Assembly: GCA_023212725.1 (NCBI GenBank)
Contig: JALBYF010000028.1
Span: 164,931 to 228,930 of the forward strand
DNA: 64,000 nucleotides
Origin: Tranzscheliella williamsii
Lineage: Eukaryota; Basidiomycota; Ustilaginomycetes; Ustilaginales; Ustilaginaceae
Reading direction: 5' to 3'
The notes under the pieces were generated by a model that worked only from the letters and a program-made list of their open reading frames with translations, was not told where the DNA came from and made no database searches. This document shows, in pieces, positions 22,509 through 32,932 of the stretch (positions are counted from its first letter, which is position 1; the number at the start of each line of letters is the position of its first letter). A program made the position numbers and the translations under genes.

Positions 22509-22967
22509 CCCCGCGCCGTAGCATCCACCCCCTCGCGCCCTCCCACAATTCAACGCATCCGCTATTCGGCCATCTGTAGGCATAGACACCAGCACGCTCA
22601 CCATTCACAGCATCTTGCGACAGCAGCCGCCTGGCAGGGTTCGTGTGCCACAGTTGAAGACGAAACGGAGAGCGAGTACAAGACGGGAAAGACAGCCGCA
22701 CGAGGGAAGTACGGATGAAAGGGCAAAGCAAGCCAGTGTAGCAGGTTCGGAGAGGCAGAGAGCGTGAAGCGGGAGCAGTGGGGCCAGAAAAGGAGAAGGG
22801 AGGACGCGGAAGAAACGAAACATGCTGAGGAGGTACTGGTACAAATGGTCCATGGGCTAGAAAATGCTGGTCGATATGCGGAAGTTAGGGACGTGCTAGG
22901 GCTGGAAGCGGGGGCCTTGACAGGACAGGCCGGGTAGTAGAGACGGGCAGTAAAGCGAGAGGAGGGA
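22509..22967. other. Convergent intergenic region
   Basis: Shared 3' flank of the LETM1-like and Ubc8 genes. The plus strand is C-rich to about 22630 and then becomes purine/G-rich up to the Ubc8 stop. No gene is supported; the ORF of 233 codons over 22598-23299 on the minus strand overlaps the real Ubc8 exon in another frame. Confidence 0.4.
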
Positions 22968-23727
22968 TCACATCTCCATATCTCCCATTGTTTCGCCGTG
23001 GTCGGAGAAGCTGCCAACGTCTGACATCTCGTCTTCCTCGTCCTCGTCCTCGTCGTCCTCCTCGCCTGCAGCGTTGGCTGCCTCCTTGGTGGCGTAGCGG
23101 CCAACGTAGTCCTTAACTTTGGCTTCGTAGGTCTTGGGCTCGCGCATGAGCAGGGCGGCTGCTTCGCCGTTGAGAGGATCGGTGGGATTTGGGTATCGGA
23201 GCAGCTGAGGCAAAAAGACTTCAAAAATGTTGATGCAGTCGAACATGGGCGACCAGGTCTGGTTGATGACATCCAGGCACACAGAGCCAGATAGCTCATC
23301 GATGTTGGGATGGAAGATCTTGTTCATGAAGCCGATCGAAGGCGACTTGTACGGATATTGATCAGGCAGCTCGACGTGGATCTTCCACACGCCTCCAGAG
23401 AACGGGGCTGCGGCGCACGTGAATAGCGAACGGGAGAATAGCGTCAGTATCACGGGGACTAAAAAGGGCTAGAGACCTCAAGGCAGTCTGCGGACGGCTC
23501 CTTACTTTCTTGCGGTCCATGGAACCGGACGTAGAACTCTTGCATGCTATCGTTGATCAGTGTGATCTCGTAGTCCGACATCAGCCTGTAAAGTACAGGG
23601 AAAAATGGACCGGATGGTCTTGCCAATGTGTGAGATGACTTGCCGCGGACAGGGCACTCCGCCATAAAGAGAAGAAGACTTACAGCTTCATGACATCCGT
23701 CTCGATACGACGCTTGGGGGAGGTCAT
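22968..23727 (-). CDS. UBC8: Ubiquitin-conjugating enzyme E2, Ubc8/UBE2H type, 3 exons
   Basis: Exons 23727-23684, 23585-23506 and 23407-22968 give 187 residues. Both introns are 98 bp, GT-AG, and the joins restore the UBE2H pattern: [15 protein letters not shown], then [13 protein letters not shown], then [13 protein letters not shown]. The UBC fold is complete, with the HPN motif (IFHPNIDE) and catalytic Cys at about residue 85 ([12 protein letters not shown]). The C-terminus is a highly acidic Glu/Asp tail, as in yeast Ubc8 and human UBE2H. These E2s work with the GID/CTLH E3 complex, in yeast for glucose-induced turnover of gluconeogenic enzymes; use in this organism is inferred. Length is close to human UBE2H (183). 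The tiny first exon of 44 nt is easily missed by gene finders. Confidence 0.93.
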
Positions 23728-25186
23728 TTCTGGCCAGTTTCGTGAGCTCGCCGGGTAGATGCCCGTTGGCGCAGATAGGGCTGCGATGGGGCTATCGAGC
23801 CAGTCAGAGTGAGGTGGATGCGGGAGCACAGGCAAGCTGGGCCTTGGTATGCAGAGTGGCAAACCGCTTGTCGAACAGGTTGAGCGGGGAAGCTTGGCAA
23901 GAGAAGGATGCAGCTGGTGCAGAGCGCTGGACGGATGGGACGGGACTGAAGGCGTGGAGGGCGTAGGGCGAGGTGGGGTCAAGATGGAGTGCTGAGCTGA
24001 GATGGGAGGGGAAAACAGGGTCCGAGCAGTGAAATTGTGACTGGGATTGATCAAACGAGCGAGTCAGGCTTGTCCATCCGTAGTGGGCGGGCGGGAACCA
24101 CAAAGGTGGATTATGGATTATGATGGATTGGCATCTATCTGGCTTGCACTTGCAGTAGTAGCTAAGTACAAGGTATAACCACTCGAGGTTGTCGGTCGTG
24201 CCGCTGGGCTGCGGACCTGTGCGGAGCATGCGCACTATCGCAGAATCGCGCCAACGCGCACTCATAACTCACACTGTGACTGTAATCCACCGGCAAAGTA
24301 CCCGCATTCGACCTTACCTGTTTCGCAACACACCGCTCCACAGTCACAGTCACAGTCATGAGTGCGTCGGGTATGCCATACCCTGATCGAAAGTAGGTTA
24401 GCCCTTCAACCTTATCACAGCATGGTTCTCGTGCCGATCGATTAGGGACCACCCTTTCTAGGCGCTGAGCCCAACTCTTCCCTCCCTGCTCCTGCTCCTG
24501 CAACCACATCAAAGCTAATTTTCTCGCTCTGCTTGGCAGTGTGTTACCGGACCGAGCGGCAGATGCGCGTTACAGCTCGCAGCGCCGAAAATGAAGCCAG
24601 CAAGCGACCCAAAATCAGGGTAAATTGCTGTGAATGTGCCGGTAATTGTGAAAGGGAATCACGATTAGACACGGCCTAAGTACTGACTGACTGGATGAGC
24701 TGCAGCTCTACGACATCTTGCCCAAAGTGGAGGTCCACAGCCTGCCCATACATACGCTGGTCGGTTAGCCTGGCTAACGCCGCCTCTGCGCCCGAAAGGA
24801 ATTGACCAGGCACCTGGCAGACCACGGTGAACCGCACCGACATGAGTTGAGTGTCGGCGGTGGACTTGCTACCGTCAGTCCGGGCAGCGAAAGCTAATGC
24901 AATGCACTCGGAGCTGCGGCTGCAACCTTGCTGGACACTAAAGTGTTAGGTCCTTACTATCGTGTTTTCGTGCGGGATCCCGGTAGATCACGTGAGACTG
25001 GCATTCCCGCGTTCCGATGCAAGACCCAGCATCCAAGATTCGGTAGCCCGGTTCTCGACCAAGACACATGTAAGATAATCGCGAGTAGTCGCCCTTACTG
25101 ACACGGACCGAGCCCTATACCTACACTTAGCCCGGCACGCAGTCCACAGGAGACCTTATCCCCGGTGTCACGGTGCTGACGGCAAG
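23728..25186. other. Divergent intergenic region, Ubc8 / LSm1
   Basis: About 1.46 kb. It contains ACTCACACTGTGACT near 24267-24281 and tandem CACAGT units at 24340-24358 followed by CATGAGTG, plus an AATCACGATT motif near 24657. No ORF with coding character and no tRNA was found. It is probably two promoters with the simple-repeat motifs common to this genome's intergenic DNA. Confidence 0.4.
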
Positions 25187-25808
25187 ATGGACGCCCAGGA
25201 CATTGTTTCGAACATCGCCTTTACGACCTCCGGGTCGCTGGTTGATTGCGTCGACAAGAAGATGTTGGTGGTGCTCAGGGACGGAAAGAAGTTGATAGGA
25301 GTCTTGCGGTCGTACGACCAATTTGGTACGTGCTTTTCGCGCACAGCAGGCCGCCTGAGCGGAGCGGACTCCGAAGGCAAAAGCTGACTTGGCCGCGCGC
25401 TGCATCCCTTCTGCCAGCAAACCTTGTGCTGCAAGATACCGTGGAGCGTGTCTTTGTTGGCAACAGATACGGCGACATCCCCAGGGGCATCTTCCTGGTG
25501 CGAGGCGAGAATGTCGTCTTGATGGGCGAGATCGTAAGTGGCCCGGCACCGGGGCATCCGCAGAACGAAATGGCTGACATCGCGCGCGCATTTTCGGTCG
25601 CCCTTCTCCTCGCCAGGACCTGGACGCGGAAGACGAGGTACCTCCGTCCATCGCAGCACCATTACCACAGGCCGCCCTCCCACAGCTGCTCGCCGCGCAG
25701 GAAGCCGAGGCCGAGTCAAAAGCAAAGAGCGAAGCCAAGAAGGCAGACATCCTCCGCAAGACTCACGGCTTCTGCGCCGACAAGAGCGGCGACGGCGACA
25801 TGTACTAG
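25187..25808 (+). CDS. LSM1: LSm1, Sm-like protein of cytoplasmic mRNA decay, 3 exons
   Basis: Exons 25187-25325, 25418-25533 and 25617-25808 give 148 residues. The introns (92 and 83 bp) have GT-AG ends and GCTGAC branch-like sites. The Sm1 motif ([31 protein letters not shown]) and Sm2 motif ([15 protein letters not shown]) are complete, and the phrase [15 protein letters not shown] is diagnostic of LSm1. The C-terminal tail of about 60 residues ([31 protein letters not shown]) corresponds to the LSm1 extension that crosses the face of the LSm1-7 ring. In the Lsm1-7/Pat1 complex it binds oligoadenylated mRNA 3' ends and promotes decapping in P-bodies. It converges on the NDPK gene 273 bp away. 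Confidence 0.95.
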
Positions 25809-25969
25809 CCCCCTCTTAACACGCACCGAGCATCGCTATAATGCCACCGCGCACAACTGACGCAACATACATCCATCAGCGATGCAGGTGCCTGCAGTTG
25901 ACCGCCTCACACAACCAGGAGCCGTCTAACCTCGTGCGGTGTTAGATCTTCGCCTCAAAACTATTGACG

Positions 25970-26025
25970 ATTCCTTTCACGTTGACATCGTCGCCGTGGT
26001 GACCACACTACAATGTGAAAGGAAT
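25970..26025. repeat. Inverted repeat in convergent 3' region
   Basis: Perfect 11-bp arms ATTCCTTTCAC (25970-25980) and GTGAAAGGAAT (26015-26025), loop 34 nt. The loop itself holds GTGGT-G-ACCAC. It lies between the LSm1 and NDPK stops, so both 3' UTRs could fold it as a hairpin. A terminator or mRNA-end element is possible; function is inferred. Confidence 0.6.
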
Positions 26026-26081
26026 GTAATGTATTGATAGGTAGCAGTGATGGAAAAGGCAACGGAGTAGGGTGCAACGCT

Positions 26082-26756
26082 CTAGTTGTCAGAGTGGATC
26101 ATGTCGTAGGCAATGGGCTTGTACTCGGTAGCGAGCTCCTTCTCGTGAAACCAGAGGCCGATCTCTTTGGTGGCGGCTTCGTGCGAGTCAGAAGCGTGGA
26201 TGATGTTGCGCCCGACGGAGAGGCAGAAGTCGCCTCGGATGGAACCAGGTTCGGAGCTCTTGGGGTCGGTGGCGCCGACAAGTCTGCGCACCTGTCGGAT
26301 GGCGTCCTTGCCCTCCCACACCATGGCAACGACGGGGGTGCCGCAGGTGATGTACTTGACCAGGCCGGGGTAGAAGGGCCTCTTGGCGAGGTCGATGTAG
26401 TGCTCCTCTGCCAGCTCCTTGGATGGGACGAGTGTCTTCATCGAGCGGAGCACGAAGCCGCGTCGCTCCAGTCGAGAAATGATCTCGCCCACAATCTGTC
26501 GCGACGTCCCGTCCGGCTTGATCATGACGTACGTCCGTTCCGAATGGGTGCCGAGTTCGCCCGCGATGGTCTTGGGCCCTTCGAGGTGCACAGTAGGGGC
26601 GGATAGCGCCGAGTAACCCAAAATGCCACCGGCAACGAGCGCAGTGGCGCCCATGTATCGTCGGGCCGAAGCATTCGAGGCAGTGCTAGCAGCCTGGGTG
26701 GAGAAGGCACGCTTGGAGGCGGCTCGCAGAGCGGGGGCGGCAGCACGCGCAAACAT
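26082..26756 (-). CDS. Mitochondrial nucleoside diphosphate kinase
   Basis: Single exon, 224 residues. Transfers the gamma-phosphate between NTPs and NDPs through a phosphohistidine. The active-site signature NIIHASDS places the catalytic His at about 187; the RTYVMIKPDG and VVAMVWEGK motifs are also present. The N-terminus (MFARAAAPALRAASKRAFST) is an Arg/Ala-rich presequence followed by a hydrophobic stretch (ATALVAGGILGYSAL), suggesting import and anchoring or retention in the intermembrane space, as for human NME4. Yeast-type cytosolic NDPK is only about 150 residues, so the extra 70 residues are targeting sequence. ATG 26756 is the first ATG; upstream in-frame codons have no ATG. It diverges from the RPC37 gene. 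Confidence 0.92.
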   Translation of the reverse strand: MFARAAAPALRAASKRAFSTQAASTASNASARRYMGATALVAGGILGYSALSAPTVHLEGPKTIAGELGTHSERTYVMIKPDGTSRQIVGEIISRLERRGFVLRSMKTLVPSKELAEEHYIDLAKRPFYPGLVKYITCGTPVVAMVWEGKDAIRQVRRLVGATDPKSSEPGSIRGDFCLSVGRNIIHASDSHEAATKEIGLWFHEKELATEYKPIAYDMIHSDN

Positions 26757-27208
26757 TGTGAACCGAGTAGATAGAGGTGAGACCTGGCGAGTGGAGATGG
26801 ATGTAGCGAAGAGGACAAAGATAATCACCGGAAGCTTTGGACGCAAACGTTGTGCAGCAAAAAGACGACCAGCTCGAGATCGCCCGATCCCCAACGCAAT
26901 TCAAGTCACCGCAATTCCAACCTTGCATTCTTATTTCCCGGCACGCTTCGATATCGATTCAAATAGTATTTAGCATAACCTAACATCCGTACGGCCCATG
27001 GCAGACTTCTCAGAACAGAGAACGCCAAACCGTGGTAATTGTGTGTGATTTCTGTGCCGATTTTTTGGAGATTTACGAAGAGCGTTTTGCGTCCAACCGC
27101 TGTTTGTCCAATTGCCTCGATGTGATTCATGTTCGGTGAAGAGTGGAGCTAACAGAAGCTTCGATCATAGCCCTCCTACTGCAAGCACAAACGCTGGCAG
27201 CACACACC
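26757..27208. promoter_or_regulatory. Probable bidirectional promoter, NDPK / RPC37
   Basis: 452 bp between two divergent start codons. No ORF of substance. The middle is AT-richer than its flanks (around 26940-27070). No specific factor site can be called with confidence. Confidence 0.45.
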
Positions 27209-28321
27209 ATGGCGACGGAAGAGCTCTTCCTGGGATCAGAAGAGTCCAACAGCGGCGTTCCCATGTACCAGGCGCCGAACGTACCACCGAACGAGCACGG
27301 TTTACCACCCGCTCCCGGCTTCGTGCCCGTTTCGTCGTCCGACCTACCTCCAGAGTCCGATTTGGTCACCTCCTTGCCCGTCTACCTGAGCAAGTCGCTG
27401 CTGGAGACATCGTCTCTGCACGTCTTTCAATATCCCATATATCCGCGCGACCGCCCGCTTCCGATCCCCTATTCAGCAGCAGCCCGAGGTCTGAAGGTGT
27501 CGAGCCGTTGGCGCCCTAATGCCAACAGGGTTGAAGTAGAGCTGCCTCTGGACGTCAGAGAAGAGGTCTACAATACGGAGAGGGGCACAGACTATGGTGT
27601 GGGGGCGGATATGCTTGCGCAACGGCAGGCAAGGGCAGATGCCGCGCATGACGGAGCAACCCTGCAAGATAACCTCGCCGGGGCGGCAAGCAAGCGAGTC
27701 AAGAAGGAGAAGGAGGAAGAGATGCAGACACAAAGGGGGACCAAGAAGCTAGAGAAGATCAAGCTCGAGAGTGCACATGTGCCCAACGCCACTCAATATA
27801 TGGTCGGCGTTATTCGCGACCAGGCGCTGCATCTGACCGAGCTCACATCCATCGTGCAGCTTCGTCCTTCGATGAACTACCTCGATGCGCTCGACGAAGC
27901 GCGAGAGGCCGAAAAGAGACGCGATCGTGCTGCTCTAGCCGGCGAAATTGGCTCCGAGGAGGAAGACGAAGAAGAGCTGCTCGAGATGGAAGCGCCAGGC
28001 GAGGGCTCTTCGCGCTCGAAAGCCAAGAAGGATATAAAGAAGCCAGTGGCCCAAACACTCAACGTCGCGTTGCGAACCGAAGCCGGCCTGAAGAAGGGCG
28101 TCATGATGGGGCCCAGCTCGGGCGGTGGCAGTGAAGCACGAGATCTTCTGATGGCAGCCCAAAGGGAAGCTGATGCAGAGCGATGGATAGATATGGAGTG
28201 GAGGGACGAGCGCTCCCAACAGTCCGCAGACATCTTCAACGCCCAGCTCTTCTCCGGCAGCCAAGCACCACTGAGTTGCAAGACCAAGCCTAGAGACTAC
28301 CTTCTGCATTCCTTCGCTTGA
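27209..28321 (+). CDS. RPC37: RNA polymerase III subunit RPC37/RPC5
   Basis: Single exon, 370 residues from ATG 27209 (MATEELFLGSEE); the frame is open further upstream but has no ATG. The N-terminal dimerisation module is recognisable: SLPVYLSKSLLETSSLHVFQ YPIYPRDRP at about 55-83, followed by the beta-rich VSSRWRPNANRVEVELPLD segment. RPC37 pairs with RPC53 as a TFIIF-like subcomplex that acts in Pol III initiation, termination and reinitiation in the nucleus. A Lys/Glu-rich stretch (KRVKKEKEEEMQTQ) and a Glu run (EEEDEEELLEMEA) lie in linkers. Length is intermediate between yeast (282) and human (708). The last residues TKPRDYLLHSFA are compact and polar. A tandem gene follows on the same strand. 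Confidence 0.85.
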   Translation: MATEELFLGSEESNSGVPMYQAPNVPPNEHGLPPAPGFVPVSSSDLPPESDLVTSLPVYLSKSLLETSSLHVFQYPIYPRDRPLPIPYSAAARGLKVSSRWRPNANRVEVELPLDVREEVYNTERGTDYGVGADMLAQRQARADAAHDGATLQDNLAGAASKRVKKEKEEEMQTQRGTKKLEKIKLESAHVPNATQYMVGVIRDQALHLTELTSIVQLRPSMNYLDALDEAREAEKRRDRAALAGEIGSEEEDEEELLEMEAPGEGSSRSKAKKDIKKPVAQTLNVALRTEAGLKKGVMMGPSSGGGSEARDLLMAAQREADAERWIDMEWRDERSQQSADIFNAQLFSGSQAPLSCKTKPRDYLLHSFA

Positions 28322-28720
28322 CCCTGGCCAGCTCTGCAGCGGTCCTTGATTGCATGTACCATAGCTTCGTGCCCCTGATCCGGTAGACGTTGCATTCTAT
28401 AATACTATAGCATTCTCCCTGTTCACATAGAGCATGAAGACATACCTCACACTGACTCCTCTTTGCAACAACCTGAGAGTTGTTATGTAAACGCTTTAAC
28501 AATACCACCATCACTTGCGAGTACGTGTGTATGCCGGATTCACGCTCAATTACTGATTATTTATCGCAGTGGCTGGTGCGGCTTGGCTTGCTCAAATCGG
28601 CAGGCTGAACAGCCGCGGATGCCTAAGTCACTTACAGATGCCCGTGTCCCTTGACACTTTGCTTCTGCTCTTTGCTGTCTTCTGCTAGCCGGGATACGAC
28701 AGACTTCAAGCGCGCATGAG
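28322..28720. other. Intergenic between tandem genes
   Basis: About 400 bp of fairly AT-rich sequence (28370-28570) between RPC37 and the peroxin gene. No ORF, RNA gene or repeat is evident. Confidence 0.4.
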
Positions 28721-30465
28721 ATGGAGGACAATCCTTCGACGACGGCTGGTCGAGGGAGGGCCTCACTCTTTACGAACTCGCTGTCCTCGCCGTCGCTCAA
28801 TGGCGGCCGTCGCATGTCATCCTCTTCTTCCCAATCCGGAGCCGGATCCGAGATGTCGGCTTCCAAGGGTAGCGGGAATATCCTGCAACAGACGTCGATG
28901 GCGCTGCAGTCTTTCGCTATTGAATCCGTGATCGCAGCTTCAGCCGCGCCACCGCGTCTGCCGGTAGCTCAGAACAAGGAGCCGCTCTCGTTGCCGACCA
29001 CGACCAAGAACTTCCGCGGCTTCGTTCAGAAGTCTGGCCCGATCTTCTGGTTCCAGGATGGCGTGGAAGCGACGCTGCTGTGGCAAGACACAAGCTGGAC
29101 TGTGATGTGGATGGCGATCTGGGCTGTCATCTCGGTCTATCCGTGGCTACTCCTTCTGGCGCCCAGCACGATCTTGTCGATCATCCTCGTCATGACGCAC
29201 AAGGCAAGGTTCCAAGACTCGATGACACACAGCATCATGGAGGTTGAGGTGCCCAAACCGCCCAAGTCCAAGGAACAGGCCAAAGACGCGCCAAGGCCAG
29301 GCCCAAGTCCTGCGGACGTGCTCAAGTATGCTACCACCTTCCCCACCGGCACAGGCGAGGCAGCCGCTCAACCGCCGCTCATGCCCAACCCACCGCATGA
29401 GGGCACGGTCAAATACTACGAGAATTTGAGGGACATTCAGAACATGATGCGGCTCATCATCGACGGCTACGACTTGGTGGCGCCCTATGTGCCCTACCTC
29501 AACTGGTCTTCCTACTCTCGCACCCTCCACATTCTGCAGCTCTCTATCCTGACAACGGTTCTGCTTTTCTTCATCGCCCCCTACGTCCCGTATCGGCTGG
29601 TCTTGCTCCTGGTGGGAGAAGGCGCCTTCCTTATCAATCACCCGTGGACCAAGCCTGCGCTCGAGGCAATGATCAAGAAGATCGACACGTCCAGAGAGGG
29701 TCGCAAGATGATGCGGATCAGCAAGGAAGCGAGCCACAAGGTCCGGGAGTGGATCGAACAAGACCGCTTAGATGATGAGGTCTGGGAGCGGGGATGGAGA
29801 AATGTCGAGATTTTCGAGAACGAGAGGTTTGTGCCCAGCAAACGCGCGGCCAGTTCCAGCGGTGTGGTGGGTGGCTGGAGCGCACACAATCTGCGGATGG
29901 GTGAGCGCCGGCCGTGGACAAAGGGCGCCGACGGATGGTCGTCCGACCAGGTTGATGTGCTTCCTGGCCACGGCATCGATGTCAGGTAAGTTTTGACCTT
30001 TGGTTCTATATCCGCGAATCATCCACGGCGGTCTATGCACGCATTTGCTGACCTCGTTTCTGGATTCTGCTCGATGCCTCTCCATTGCTCCTCTGCAGCA
30101 GGCAGGTCGCGATGCGCCTGGAGCCAGGCTGGGAGTGGGTGTCGGGCGACGACTGGCGGATCGACTGGGGAGGCAGCTGGTCTGCTGTGGGCGTCGACGA
30201 CGAGGGCTACGTCTACACCGATGCGAGCTGGCAGAAGCCGGCAAGCTATCCGTACGGACACGGCGGAGGCGTCCCCGACTATCCTCCTTCTCCCCTTGAC
30301 AATGACGCGGACGGCGATGATGAAGCGCTCGTCGACGACGCGGACTGGGATGCAAGAAGCACACTGGCCCCTCTCAGCGCTGGCGTCGTTGATCATCGGC
30401 CAAAGGCCCGCTCGGAGACCAGACGCAGGAGATGGCTCAGACGAGCGATGCGAACGACCACGTGA
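28721..30465 (+). CDS. Pex28/29/30-class membrane peroxin with dysferlin motif, 2 exons
   Basis: Exons 28721-29985 and 30099-30465, 543 residues. The intron is 113 bp. After a Ser-rich N-terminus, two hydrophobic regions at about 126-158 (VISVYPWLLLLAPSTILSII) and 270-305 form the reticulon-like/Pex24 membrane domain. The C-terminus has dysferlin-type Trp motifs, including EPGWEWVSGDDWRIDW in exon 2 and VYTDASWQKP. Yeast relatives sit in the ER and at ER-peroxisome contacts and control peroxisome number and budding. The acceptor region is CAGCAGG, so two acceptors three bases apart (exon start 30099 or 30102) both keep the frame, giving Ser-Arg-Gln or Arg-Gln. The start gives a Met-Glu-Asp N-terminus; an out-of-frame ATG lies 5 bp upstream. 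Confidence 0.82.
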
Positions 30466-30849
30466 TGCTGTAATTCACTCGTAATCGCCAAACGAGCCAT
30501 ACTGTCCTCGCATCAAAGCTGCTTAGGCTGCCCCTCTGTCTACGACTGTGTTGTATCTATGCGGCTGCGCTGCGGCTGAGTGGGAGCGGGAGCTGGATGA
30601 AGGGGGAAGGAGGTGTTACTGTTAGACCATTTTCTGTAATCAGGCGCTCAGCTGAATACGTCAAATGTGAATCTTCTAGCGCCCTCCCGGCCACCGAAGC
30701 CTTCGTTGCTTTGACTTTCTATCATCTCTGAGATCTCTTCTGTTCATCTCAACTCGACAGGCTTGCCATGCTCCCATCGAGCCTGTGCAAGCATGACACG
30801 GCTTTTGTGACTTTTGCTACTATAGCAGCTCCATAGCCGTCGGCGTAAT
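30466..30849. other. Intergenic between tandem genes
   Basis: 384 bp between the peroxin and P450 genes. Pyrimidine-rich at about 30700-30770, as often seen before starts in this window. No gene or RNA is evident. Confidence 0.4.
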
Positions 30850-32775
30850 ATGAACCTTCGAGAGCTTCTCACTACGGTCAATGTCGGCCTGGTAGTGGAA
30901 CATCAGCTCTCCCTTGCAGCAGTGCTGCTAGTCGTCGTTCTTATACATGTCATTGTGTACCAGCATACCCGCTCTCGTCCTCAGAGCTCGCCAAGCATAG
31001 CTGCAGCTGACGCTCGTTACCCGCCATTCATCGACTTCGATACCACTGGTTCTGATATCTCGATATACGATGCACGGCATAACCTGCGGCTCGGGCAGAG
31101 CTTCGGTTCCATTCTCCTCTTGAGGCAGAGTCGCCCTTCGTTCAGCACACGGCTTCTGAGGAAGCTGCTGCCAAAGACCACGGTCCGGGTCGCTTCTTAT
31201 TTCGACAAGCCATCCGATACCGTTGTGCTGCTCAATTTGGTGGATCATGCGAAAACGCTGCTTGAGCGCCACGGTGCTTCCTATTCCTCGCGCGCAACAT
31301 CGATAGCTGCGGGAAAGCTCCTGTCTGACGATCGGAGGATCGTGCTCCTCCCTTATGGGCCGCGCTGGCGCGTCCACCACAAAGCGTTAGTGCAGCTGCT
31401 GCTCAAGCACAAGATCGAGCGGAAGTGGCGCAACGCGCTGCGTCACGAAGCCCTCTTTCTTGTCTCCAACGTCGCCAGTCTTCTCGCGGACAGCAACACA
31501 TCCGTCTCCAGCCGCTCCAGCGATGTTACCACAGCAGTGCTGAAGCAGATCTCGCGCTTCACAGCTAGTTCGGTCTTGCAGATCGCATATGCGCGACGCA
31601 CCCCGTCGGTCGACGACCCCCTGCTGAAGAACCTCGACCAGGTGTCGAAGAACATTGCCGACGCTTTCACGCCCGGAAAGTATGCCGTAGACAGATATCC
31701 GGTCCTCGCCTGGACGCCTGGCTGGCTGGCTTCTTGGAAGAGGAAGCTACAGCAGAACCATGCGTGGGAGGCCGGCGTCTACAGCAGCCTGATTGCAGAC
31801 GTGGAGCGGCGTCTCCAAGGCGCAAAAGACCACGAGATCAGCATGCAGGATGTTGCGTCGCCAGTGGTCAGAGAGGAGGAATGCTGTGCTGCAGAGTTGC
31901 TCGAGTCCCTGGCGGACGGCAAAGCGCTTCACAGCGGGCTGGATAGGAAAGACGTGGCGTACCTCTGCGCGACGGTTTTCGAAGCCGGGTCGGAGACGAC
32001 GGCGATGACGCTCCACACGTTCCTCCTTGCTGCAGCGTTGCATCCCGAGGTGGCAGAGGAGGCGCGCTGCGAGCTGGAGGCTGCGATGGCGGCGTCCGGC
32101 GTGTCGACGCCAAGCTTCGAACTGATGGAAGAGCTGCCCTTTGTGTGCGCGACTGTCCAGGAGACGCTTCGGCTGACGCCTACGGGGAGCTCGGGTGTTG
32201 CGCATGTGTCGTCGCGGATGGGCGATGATGTGGTGGCTTTCGGGGGTGGGGTGCGGTACGTGGTGCCGGGGGGCGCGATGGTGCTGGCGAATATCTATGG
32301 CATCCACCACGACGCGCGCGTGTATGCCGACCCGTGGCGGTTTGATCCGCGGCGGTTTCTGGCGGCGACGCGCCGCGGTGGGCCGGCGGGACTCACCCAG
32401 GGGCACCATGCGTTCGGCTTCGGTCGGCGCGTTTGTCCCGGCGCGGAGCTGGCGGCGAACTCGCTCTTCATCGCTGTCTGCCACCTGCTCTGGGCTTTCG
32501 ACATCGCGCTCGTCGACGCGCCCGCCGCCGAGCTCGCCCGCCGCATCGCCACAGACTACCGCACCGATGCCCACCGCTTCCACCTCCGCTTCAAAACCCC
32601 GCCCTCCCCCATGGACACCCTTCCCGCCTCCGCCTGCCTCCTCGACGCACTCACCAACCACAAACTTTCCAGCCACGATCTTGCCTCCTGCATCACCCTC
32701 TCAACCCGCCGCCCCGCCTGCCGCGAAGAAGTGCAACGCTCGCTCGCAGCCTTCCACGCTACCTGCTCCGCCTGA
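30850..32775 (+). CDS. Cytochrome P450 monooxygenase
   Basis: Single exon, 641 residues. An N-terminal membrane anchor lies at about 18-38 (HQLSLAAVLLVVVLIHVIVY). The P450 core is complete: I-helix AGSETT at about 379-384, ExxR as ETLR at 438-441, FDPRRFL of the PERF region, and the heme-binding loop FGFGRRVCPG with the ligand Cys at about 529. It would sit on the ER membrane and use a P450 reductase; substrate cannot be told. The 112 residues after the heme Cys make a long C-terminus with a Ser/Thr/Pro-rich end; the chain is longer than the usual 500-550. Sense strand is very G-rich to 32460 and then C-rich. Its stop is only 157 bp from the stop of the convergent Gtr2 gene. No neighbouring secondary-metabolism genes are seen. 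Confidence 0.92.
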   Translation: MNLRELLTTVNVGLVVEHQLSLAAVLLVVVLIHVIVYQHTRSRPQSSPSIAAADARYPPFIDFDTTGSDISIYDARHNLRLGQSFGSILLLRQSRPSFSTRLLRKLLPKTTVRVASYFDKPSDTVVLLNLVDHAKTLLERHGASYSSRATSIAAGKLLSDDRRIVLLPYGPRWRVHHKALVQLLLKHKIERKWRNALRHEALFLVSNVASLLADSNTSVSSRSSDVTTAVLKQISRFTASSVLQIAYARRTPSVDDPLLKNLDQVSKNIADAFTPGKYAVDRYPVLAWTPGWLASWKRKLQQNHAWEAGVYSSLIADVERRLQGAKDHEISMQDVASPVVREEECCAAELLESLADGKALHSGLDRKDVAYLCATVFEAGSETTAMTLHTFLLAAALHPEVAEEARCELEAAMAASGVSTPSFELMEELPFVCATVQETLRLTPTGSSGVAHVSSRMGDDVVAFGGGVRYVVPGGAMVLANIYGIHHDARVYADPWRFDPRRFLAATRRGGPAGLTQGHHAFGFGRRVCPGAELAANSLFIAVCHLLWAFDIALVDAPAAELARRIATDYRTDAHRFHLRFKTPPSPMDTLPASACLLDALTNHKLSSHDLASCITLSTRRPACREEVQRSLAAFHATCSA

Positions 32776-32932
32776 GCGCCTCGCCGCGCTTGCACAAGTA
32801 GAACAGATCTGCGAAAATTGCAAAGTGCCATGCACGACATGAAGATGGGCCTTACATGACCCCACTGCGAGGATGCTTGTGACGGAAAGAGGGGTATGAA
32901 ATAGGGAACGTGGGAGCGCCGCGCATGGGCGG

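Noticed and set aside
22598..23299. 233-codon minus-strand ORF
   Set aside because: Overlaps the Ubc8 exon 3 in another frame; the Ubc8 frame has the catalytic motif.
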